This document shows, piece by piece, positions 18,001-23,302 of a stretch of 29,112 nt of DNA (the stretch's first letter is position 1; the number at the start of each line of letters is the position of its first letter). Origin of the DNA: a virus; the IMG/VR virus record IMGVR_UViG_3300017728_000073, positions 1-29,112 of that record; one strand, written 5' to 3'. Under the pieces are notes generated by a model, which saw only the letters and a program-made list of their open reading frames with translations, was not told where the DNA came from and did no database searches. The position numbers and the translations under genes were made by a program.

Positions 18001-18655
18001 TATTTTTTTCACCATCAGAAAATCCTGCCGCTTTATCTTGAGTATCCATTCTCCCATGCTTCATTACTTTGTTTGCTTGAGTAGCAAATGGGTCTGGTGC
18101 TCCTGTAATAGCTTCAGCAAGTGCCATACCTGCCCAAGTCGGACCTATGCTTCCTGCTGTTTGTAATTGCTTTAATATTTCTCTTTGAGTTTTTGTTATA
18201 TTCTCAAATTTCATTTCAGTAGTTGTAAAGTAATTCATAAAATCACCTAAAACTTTTCTTGAAAATTGTCCACCTTTAACACGCATAAACCTACCAAAAG
18301 GACCCCCACCTTGAGGTAAAAGTTTACCCTGAACTTTACCAAATGCTCTACCTGCAACAACCCAACCATAACGAGCAGCAATAGAACGAACTAAACTATC
18401 AGATGTTACAAATGCAGATATATTGTTTAATGTTTGAAGCGTGCTGTAAGTACCGTCAGATAGTTTATTAAAAAAATCTGTCTTCATACCAAAAGATTTA
18501 GACCAGTTGTAATACCTAAGAGTTTTAAATGCTGTAGCTTCAGTTTTACTAGATATAATAATATCTTTACGACCTTCTGAAACACTCATAGTCTTAGTTG
18601 TTACTCTAGTTTCCCCAAACTGACTAGCAACTTTTTTTGTACTAGAATTAGCCAT
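15044..18655 (-). CDS. Large unknown virion protein in the neck slot
   Basis: A 1203-residue protein between the head closure protein and the tail terminator. In HK97-like phages this slot normally holds a neck protein of roughly 100-160 residues (HK97 gp10 type). I recognise no domain. The first 150 residues (FNKLSDGTYSTLQTLNNISA, then SLVRSIAARYGWVVAGRAFG) could be a small neck-like or amphipathic region. The middle is hydrophilic and basic with a charged helical stretch near 732-818 (MAALEKEKLKGEDLRRRKIE). The C-terminal part has a Gly-rich patch (GNIGGGGGAGF near 1067) and VHGPAH at 1058. No long hydrophobic segment is obvious. The start overlaps the upstream stop (TAATG). It may be a neck protein with a huge extension or an ejected/internal protein; both are guesses. 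Confidence 0.75.
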   Translation of the reverse strand: MANSSTKKVASQFGETRVTTKTMSVSEGRKDIIISSKTEATAFKTLRYYNWSKSFGMKTDFFNKLSDGTYSTLQTLNNISAFVTSDSLVRSIAARYGWVVAGRAFGKVQGKLLPQGGGPFGRFMRVKGGQFSRKVLGDFMNYFTTTEMKFENITKTQREILKQLQTAGSIGPTWAGMALAEAITGAPDPFATQANKVMKHGRMDTQDKAAGFSDGEKNKTDSYLSKRTDVLQRMSQSGLNAPEMTYLIKAMEEGGDPDDIMAKYQSLNEDIFSSLNKHNKFSKDSSKLVQGRSEVYISTGKEIKGVQETEKSFYMTDSGTGSHSAFDEDITMMQQNRVNEVLSKALGIDLYDGPMQVFESFFGGSSTQMGPDSLKYGKTTKTTRMEQLYDQKGKRGEKIEVVTGGTLKDKTGEYSDIDSQMDSNNYRTVRSSSNIKENNYIASRPQIIKGLSMMDAKNMHKKNPKGGFLVYGIEFQSHKSLRDVQQIEYGGPATDIGRSLKNRSDRYIYARTMFVHKAAQKAANKLGIEADLKFSKRRGDVIGTLAQRRTKAISNFQKDKNQNNAKNGGFTLMVDNRVREVMKQDVIRARGAKLRDGNKVSFSDMKVSDAPIQAGKYDRFVKGQNTIQVRDADGNIITRKLDAKDYPPEFKNAFDRLEEDLKKNLKPISGDMPLSDEYYISRAYTKDAARRRQTQFLSDDLGTNEYGNRRQLDPTQLRRQNFRVKGGVWSADDILDQALEESAKELFPQYMRALSIGQKEMETRLAIEANAKMAALEKEKLKGEDLRRRKIEIADEMDAMYESGYAVVQNRAYNQVLGNLGPNHPVVREKLESINNQIENVIRGSGNRSASLMPFAPVVMRSKYIKYYNALMAENKGLADEIFSEITSNGKIQLRAIENQIGFKMELFGTSASGKPMYRRVAHEPTIIEPTSREDILNPKPKFEGVGDLRNIEISGNAGLNEVSGVGGNVNKGKSNLFGNPTEQDAIKALGGAPGGLANSKTVRGIIGVGAGKANAMKSLRNGNFLSNAEDITSAFNAVMDDGEVLRAYKNLRSYVNVHGPAHKQTGNIGGGGGAGFQALHDKKGIGSPAFKGAVRNLSDQIFSSDDKYLMLHFILIFENNDNVIKEIHDIFDPNSSYGMTTSGQSTVREGKSVGDRYLTVGRNREINITHINRMRAELKNTSSSLFGKEMHMIDIIKDMFFL

Positions 18656-19002
18656 TATTCAAAATATATTAAATCAGCTGTGACTGAGAATAGTCTTCCT
18701 ACTCTGTTGTGACTTTTTCTTAAACTAGAAACTTCAAAATACTTATTTTCTGAATTCCAGTAAATTCTGTCTGAAGCTTTTAAATCAACGATACCATTAA
18801 AATATCCTGCCCAGTTTTCTATAACTGTATTTCTTCCTTCTCTATTTTCTGTTTCACTTAAAAACTCTAATCTGCAAGGTATGTTAGTACTAGAATCTGA
18901 CCAAATATCTGAATCTAATCCACGAGTGTCTATATTAGAACCTGTAGTTCTTTGAATTGTAACTCTATGTATTAATAAACGTTCGGGATATGAGCCTGCC
19001 AT
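18655..19002 (-). CDS. Head closure / head-tail joining protein
   Basis: A 115-residue beta-barrel-type protein of the SPP1 gp16 / phage head-tail joining family by pattern. It opens LLIHRVTIQRTTGSNIDTRG and continues with IPCRLEFLSE and SDRIYWNSENKYFEVSSLRK, as in this family, where an N-terminal HRVTIQR strand is typical. It would seal the connector after DNA packaging and provide the tail docking face. It follows the connector region and overlaps the next gene by one base. Confidence 0.8.
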   Translation of the reverse strand: MAGSYPERLLIHRVTIQRTTGSNIDTRGLDSDIWSDSSTNIPCRLEFLSETENREGRNTVIENWAGYFNGIVDLKASDRIYWNSENKYFEVSSLRKSHNRVGRLFSVTADLIYFE

Positions 19003-19026
19003 ACTATAAATCTAGCACTAAGATTA

Positions 19027-19653
19027 TTAGATTATGTTATTTAGTCTTCTCTTGGTTCTACGTTCTTTTGATTGACAGTTCTTACAAAACAAAGAGTACC
19101 CATCTTTCATAGCTCTATTTTTATTAAAACTTTTAACAGATAGTGATTTTTTACACATAAAACAAGTTTTTCTTTTAATATCTTCATTTTCGTCGATAAC
19201 TTTTGACTGACAATCTTTACAGTATCTGTTATATCCATCATTATATTTTTGACTTTTGTTAAAATTATCTATATTAAATATTAAATCACATTTGTAACAT
19301 TTTTTTTCAGTTTTATCAGATGATAAATATTCTTCTCTAGCTAAGTCACATTCTTCTTTTATGCTTGGGTCTTTTATCATCCAAGTTCTAAATCTGTCAT
19401 AACCAATAGGTAGTCCAGAATATAAAGCTCTATTGGTTAGAGTTGATTCACCGTTTCTTATTCTTTGAACAATTGTATTTACAATACGTGTATCTATTTC
19501 AGACATAGGAACTATACCTGCTTGTTCTTTGATTTGTCTTACTCTTTCTATTGAGACACCCCACTCCTTAGCCCAGTCTTTTAATTTGTATTGAGGTTTA
19601 TCTTTAAAGAGTTGATTAGCCTCTTCTAGTGTGGGAGTAACCTTGTTTGGCAT
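19027..19653 (-). CDS. HTH plus double zinc-finger protein (putative DNA-binding)
   Basis: A 208-residue protein with two parts. Residues 24-45 (DWAKEWGVSIERVRQIKEQA) look like a helix-turn-helix, and residues 68-95 may be a second helical DNA-binding unit. Then come two similar zinc-binding modules of C-x2-C ... F-x-K ... DG ... C-x2-C form: Cys119/122/145/148 and Cys164/167/190/193, separated by a short linker and followed by a basic tail (KERRTKRRL). Such treble-clef-like modules occur in phage DNA-binding proteins and beside HNH nucleases, but no HNH catalytic residues are seen. It lies between two head-tail connector genes, an odd place for a regulator, and overlaps the upstream stop by one base. 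Function unknown; binding to DNA or RNA is inference. Confidence 0.75.
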   Translation of the reverse strand: MPNKVTPTLEEANQLFKDKPQYKLKDWAKEWGVSIERVRQIKEQAGIVPMSEIDTRIVNTIVQRIRNGESTLTNRALYSGLPIGYDRFRTWMIKDPSIKEECDLAREEYLSSDKTEKKCYKCDLIFNIDNFNKSQKYNDGYNRYCKDCQSKVIDENEDIKRKTCFMCKKSLSVKSFNKNRAMKDGYSLFCKNCQSKERRTKRRLNNII

Positions 19654-20309
19654 TATACAAAATAGGACTTTCTATAGGGGGCTAACAAATTCATATCTGC
19701 ATTGGTTAAAGGTGCTAAAGACAATGCTTCAGTTCCTACTCCATAATCTGCTGAATAATCCCCTATTCTTTCGGACATTGCTAAATTAAAATTACCAGCT
19801 ACTGTTGAACCTTGTGCTTTTATCTCACCTGGTTCTTGCTGTGATGATACCGATAAAATATTTTCTAATAATCTAGCTGCTGCTCTGGAAGAAACCATTT
19901 TAATCTGAATTGGTAAATCTGTAGAGACTCCTCCACCAAATGCGGTATATCCAGATACGTATGTAACTACTATATTTTGTTCTTTAGCGTAAGACCATCT
20001 TTTACCTAATCTTCTCAATCTACCACTACCATAAAAGACAAAATCACTCTCATTACCTTCTGTCAAAGTAATGCCGTCTTCTACTACAGAAGTAATTGAA
20101 CGAATAGGTAAGTGTCTTAAGAAAATTTCTTGAGTTTGGTCTCCTGTAAAAGTTTCTGTTTTAGTACCATGTGATAATACATATCCAACATATTGTTCAA
20201 TAGCTGCATCTACGAATGGTATTAAGTTGTTTGTTAAATGTGTCTCTATACTCGAATCAAAATTAATCTGAGTATATGACTCGACATCAGATGCCGTAGA
20301 GAAAGCCAT
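19653..20309 (-). CDS. Head-tail connector protein (gp6-like)
   Basis: A 218-residue protein that follows the capsid genes and precedes the head closure gene, the place of the HK97 gp6-type adaptor that forms a ring under the portal. It has an N-terminal helical part typical of the family (SDVESYTQINFDSS, then FVDAAIEQYVGYVL) and a central beta insertion (FTGDQTQEIFLRHLPIRSIT, and IVVTYVSGYT). The C-terminal portion has a helix (IKMVSSRAAARLLENILSV). A strong AGGAGGT lies just before the ATG. Its stop overlaps the next start. Confidence 0.82.
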   Translation of the reverse strand: MAFSTASDVESYTQINFDSSIETHLTNNLIPFVDAAIEQYVGYVLSHGTKTETFTGDQTQEIFLRHLPIRSITSVVEDGITLTEGNESDFVFYGSGRLRRLGKRWSYAKEQNIVVTYVSGYTAFGGGVSTDLPIQIKMVSSRAAARLLENILSVSSQQEPGEIKAQGSTVAGNFNLAMSERIGDYSADYGVGTEALSLAPLTNADMNLLAPYRKSYFV

Positions 20310-20318
20310 TTAGACCTC

Positions 20319-20579
20319 CTACTTGTCTTCGACGTCTTTTTTAACTGATTTATCTTCTACATCTGATTTTTTGACTGCTTTTTCAGCTGGTTTAGGGGCA
20401 GCTTTTTTAGGTGCTGCTTTTTTCTTTCCCCAACCTTGCTCTTTGAGCCAATCAGTAGGGTACTCTTTACCAGCTTTAGCAATCAAGTCAGCTTGTGAAA
20501 AAGGTAAATCTACTGGATTACCTTCCCATAGCTTTCCATCAGGTAGCTTATAAATGTTCTTTTCTGGAATTGTATACAT
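20319..20579 (-). CDS. Small Lys/Ala-rich hypothetical protein
   Basis: An 86-residue protein between the capsid region and the connector. The first 50 residues are compact (PEKNIYKLPDGKLWEGNPVD, then YPTDWLKEQGWGKKK). The rest is a low-complexity Lys/Ala/Pro tail (AAPKKAAPKPAEKA) that turns Lys/Asp-rich, resembling histone-tail-like or linker sequences. AGGAT lies upstream. I recognise no family; a capsid-associated or DNA-contacting role is possible from position only. Confidence 0.7.
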   Translation of the reverse strand: MYTIPEKNIYKLPDGKLWEGNPVDLPFSQADLIAKAGKEYPTDWLKEQGWGKKKAAPKKAAPKPAEKAVKKSDVEDKSVKKDVEDK

Positions 20580-20618
20580 AATAATTAATCCTAACTTATT
20601 AAACCAAATTAATTGGTA

Positions 20619-20693
20619 TTATCTTCTTCTGCTACCACGTTTTTTAGGTGCAGTACGTCTTGTTGTTCTTCCGTATCCTCTGCCTTTTGGCAT
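20619..20693 (-). CDS. Tiny basic Gly/Arg peptide (24 residues)
   Basis: ATG at 20693 is preceded by a strong AGGAGATAATT Shine-Dalgarno like those of the neighbouring structural genes. The product begins MPKGRGYGRTTRRTAPKK and ends in Arg-Arg-Arg, giving eleven or more Lys/Arg in 24 residues. The MPKG-x-GYG opening resembles tiny basic proteins I know from other marine phages, so this is probably a real conserved gene. It sits just after the capsid terminator. A nucleic-acid or capsid interior role is inference. Confidence 0.65.
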   Translation of the reverse strand: MPKGRGYGRTTRRTAPKKRGSRRR

Positions 20694-20711
20694 AATTATC
20701 TCCTATATTGT

Positions 20712-20741
20712 TAAAAGAAAAGGGCTCCCGAAGAAGCCCTT
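20712..20741 (-). terminator. Rho-independent terminator after the capsid gene
   Basis: On the minus strand AAGGGCT-TCTTCGGG-AGCCCTT forms a perfect 7-bp stem (20735-20741 with 20720-20726), followed by TTTCTTTTA. It lies 28 nt past the capsid stop and upstream of the tiny basic peptide, so it should limit read-through from the highly expressed capsid gene. Confidence 0.8.
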
Positions 20742-20768
20742 ATCATTAAACTACTGTTTAATCCAAAC

Positions 20769-22013
20769 TTAGAAGTTTGTGATTTTACAGAAAGCTGATG
20801 GTCTGTAGATTGCAAAACCCATTCTCATGGTTAATCTGATTGCAAGTTGATTCTTCGCAAAGAAATCACTATGACTATCAGAAATAGCAAGGTCAACACC
20901 TTGTCTCATGATTATTTGTGCTGCATCTCCTCCGCCGAATTTACCGACTAATGCGGTACCTTCTGCGATAGCAGATGATGGAACAACAGTCAATCCCCAT
21001 AGTTTAGCTGTGACATCGTTGCCGAAGCCTCCAGCTGCTACTATTAATGGATTCTTTGCTGCTGCACCACTAGTGGTTGTTGCAATATCTCCTACAGCGG
21101 TAACTACTTGATACCAATCTGAAGGGTGCATAATTATAGCATCAGGTTCAACGAAAGCGTTTTTTCTGATATCTGTAATTGCTTGATACACCTGTCCAAG
21201 TCTATTCAGTTCTCCTGCATAGTTGCTGTAGTTAAATCCGGAAATTCCAGATTTTGATAATACACCAGTTAAGTTTGGAGCAGAACCATTACCGTTAAGT
21301 AATTGATTGTCCATTCTTAATTTCATCATTGTTTGTAGTCTTGAGTTCACGTATCCTTGGATACCAGAAACATCTTGTAACAACTCATCAGTTACAGGTA
21401 AGAACGTAGCAATCTTTCTGACTGATTCTGTTCTTTCTGTAAATGCAAGTGCTGATTCGTTTGAGGAAGCAATATCTCCTGCTTCAGCAATTTCACCAGC
21501 ATTGTTTGTGAAAGTTGTCTCTTCAAGATACACATAAGCATTTTGGTCTGTTTGAATTTGGTCAAACAATCCAATAACGCTATTAGGGTCTCTTAAAGCT
21601 GTCTCCAATATTCCAGGTGCTCTTAAAGACTCTGGTGGATAACCTGTGGTATTTAAAGTGGTTTTAAATTCTGCTTGAGAATCTACGCCCTTAACACCAT
21701 TGCTCATATATTGTGCGTAAGCCGCTGTATCTGTGAATTTCTCACCTATTGATTTAACGCCAGCTGGAGCTTCTTCAACTACAGGAAGTTGATTAACAAC
21801 TTCTTCTGCAATTTCCATAGCTTTTTCATTAGCAACTTTTGATTCTTCAATCTTTAGTTCGTCTAATGAATCAGAAAGCTCTGTATTCAAACCTTTAATT
21901 TTATCTTTTTGGTCTGAAGAATACTTTCCTTCTTCTGCTGGAGCTTCAAAAACGGTTTTGAGTTCTTCACGAGACTTAGCGATTTGCTCTTTAAGCTCTG
22001 TAACTTTATTCAC
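20769..22013 (-). CDS. Major capsid protein, HK97 fold
   Basis: A 414-residue HK97-type capsid protein. Residues 1-75 are a charged coiled coil (delta/scaffolding-like domain) that the prohead protease would remove. The body shows the family signature RKIATFLPVTDELLQD at 199-214 and MDNQLLNGNGSAPNLTG at 234-250, and ends with a strand-rich region (LAIRLTMRMGFAIYRP). I chose the GTG start at 22013 because AGGAGA lies 7-8 nt upstream and no better ATG exists. It is followed by a terminator and preceded by protease and portal, the classic order. Confidence 0.93.
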   Translation of the reverse strand: MNKVTELKEQIAKSREELKTVFEAPAEEGKYSSDQKDKIKGLNTELSDSLDELKIEESKVANEKAMEIAEEVVNQLPVVEEAPAGVKSIGEKFTDTAAYAQYMSNGVKGVDSQAEFKTTLNTTGYPPESLRAPGILETALRDPNSVIGLFDQIQTDQNAYVYLEETTFTNNAGEIAEAGDIASSNESALAFTERTESVRKIATFLPVTDELLQDVSGIQGYVNSRLQTMMKLRMDNQLLNGNGSAPNLTGVLSKSGISGFNYSNYAGELNRLGQVYQAITDIRKNAFVEPDAIIMHPSDWYQVVTAVGDIATTTSGAAAKNPLIVAAGGFGNDVTAKLWGLTVVPSSAIAEGTALVGKFGGGDAAQIIMRQGVDLAISDSHSDFFAKNQLAIRLTMRMGFAIYRPSAFCKITNF

Positions 22014-22038
22014 GTTAATTATCTCCTATTAGATATTC

Positions 22039-23214
22039 TTATACTTGTTCGTCGTCAGATACCTCAGCGACTATAGCATCAGCTATAAGTCTTTGAGATT
22101 CTGCCCACACTTCGTCATCAAGGTCATCTGACTCAACCGATTCTGTGTTATCTTCTGGAGTGTCTTCAGCAATTTCCTCTTCAACTTCTGGTTCAGTAGT
22201 AGATTCCTCTACAACTTCTTCTTCTGTCTCAGGTTCCGCTTCAACAACATCAGTTGACATTTCTGCTTCATCAACAAATTCATCAACTTCTTCAGATTGT
22301 TCATCTTCTAGGTCAAGTTCTAAAGCACCTTCGGTTCCAACAGTATCAATAAACTGGTCCAATTCGGTCCAAGCTTCTTGTAAGTCGTCCTGAACTGCCC
22401 TTAATGCTTCAGTAGCCTTAACGCCTATTTTCCTTCCATCTTTGGCACGTAACATCGCAATGGCGTTAGTTCGTGTCATCAAGTCATGTAACGCAGCAAG
22501 CACGTCTTTGACTTCCTCTGAAAAAGGTTTCCCTTTTTCCGAAACTTCTGTATCATCAGATTTCTTCATGTCTTTTGCACAATTTCCATCTTTTTCATAA
22601 GAACACTTACCGTATCCTTTTTCGTCATCTGATACTTCTTCTACAGTGTCTGTTTTATCAACATCTGATTCTTCAGTGTCTTCTGTAGAAAAACTTGAAT
22701 GTCCAAGAACTGCTTTTTCTTCAGCAAGCTCTTTAACGAGTTCATTGTTTGATTTTATAGCCATTGTGTAAGTGTCTTGGTTAGCACCAACAAGAACAGG
22801 GGATACTTCATAAACAGATAAATCTTTGAGATACCTGGCATCAGCTTCTTTACCTTCATTCTCGAATGTTCCTCTCTCACTATCATTGACTCTATAGCCG
22901 AATGACCATTGTTGTAAGTCACCCATAGCTTTTACTAAATTGTATGCTTCTTTACCAGACTCTGTGTCCATGAAAAACGAACCTTCAAAAGTAGCTTTAT
23001 CGCCATCTTGTTTTATTTCGCCTTTACCAATTGGCATGTCCCATTTATGAGCCCATACCATAGGTACTGAACCTGATTTAAATCCTGATTTTATAGCTTT
23101 TGGAACAACAACGTCACCGTCGCTATCCAACGTATTAAAGACTGAGAATACGGCGGAGACTTTACCTTCGCTATCTCCCTTAAACTCTAAGTCGATATTT
23201 TTAATTTCACTCAC
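22039..23214 (-). CDS. Prohead protease (HK97/S78 family) with acidic scaffold-like tail
   Basis: A 391-residue protein. The N-terminal 155 residues are the serine protease domain that matures the prohead: likely catalytic His56 in MVWAHKWDMPIGKG, Ser104 in QQWSFGYRV, and Glu136 in LSVYEVSPVLVGANQDT. The remaining 230 residues are very acidic, with a small Cys pair (GKCSYEKDGNCAKD near 202-215), a helical segment near 230-290 and a long Glu/Asp/Thr-rich stretch. Such tails are known to act as internal scaffold in some phages; that role here is inference. Start is GTG at 23214 with AGGAG upstream, after an 88-nt gap from the portal gene. Confidence 0.9.
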   Translation of the reverse strand: MSEIKNIDLEFKGDSEGKVSAVFSVFNTLDSDGDVVVPKAIKSGFKSGSVPMVWAHKWDMPIGKGEIKQDGDKATFEGSFFMDTESGKEAYNLVKAMGDLQQWSFGYRVNDSERGTFENEGKEADARYLKDLSVYEVSPVLVGANQDTYTMAIKSNNELVKELAEEKAVLGHSSFSTEDTEESDVDKTDTVEEVSDDEKGYGKCSYEKDGNCAKDMKKSDDTEVSEKGKPFSEEVKDVLAALHDLMTRTNAIAMLRAKDGRKIGVKATEALRAVQDDLQEAWTELDQFIDTVGTEGALELDLEDEQSEEVDEFVDEAEMSTDVVEAEPETEEEVVEESTTEPEVEEEIAEDTPEDNTESVESDDLDDEVWAESQRLIADAIVAEVSDDEQV

Positions 23215-23302
23215 GAGTGCTTCTCCTAAATATATTTGTTAACAGATTTATTTAGGTGCATATAGTTATAAATATAACAAATAGTTAGAAAGTACGTGGT
23301 AT
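23215..23302. promoter_or_regulatory. Intergenic gap with inverted repeat, possible promoter for protease-capsid genes
   Basis: This 88-nt gap is unusually long for the window. It contains the inverted repeat GTTATA-AA-TATAAC (23265-23278). On the minus strand TATAAC could serve as a -10 element, with a weak ACTTTC 17 nt upstream. A separate promoter for the protease and capsid genes would make sense, but the match is weak in such AT-rich DNA. Confidence 0.25.

Noticed and set aside
20765-20780. Inverted repeat CAAACTT-AG-AAGTTTG across the capsid stop codon
   Set aside because: The 2-nt loop cannot form as drawn and there is no T-run; the real terminator is the GC-rich stem at 20712-20741.
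22145-22393. Plus-strand frame made almost only of Ser and Thr
   Set aside because: It is the complement of the Glu/Asp-rich tail of the prohead protease.
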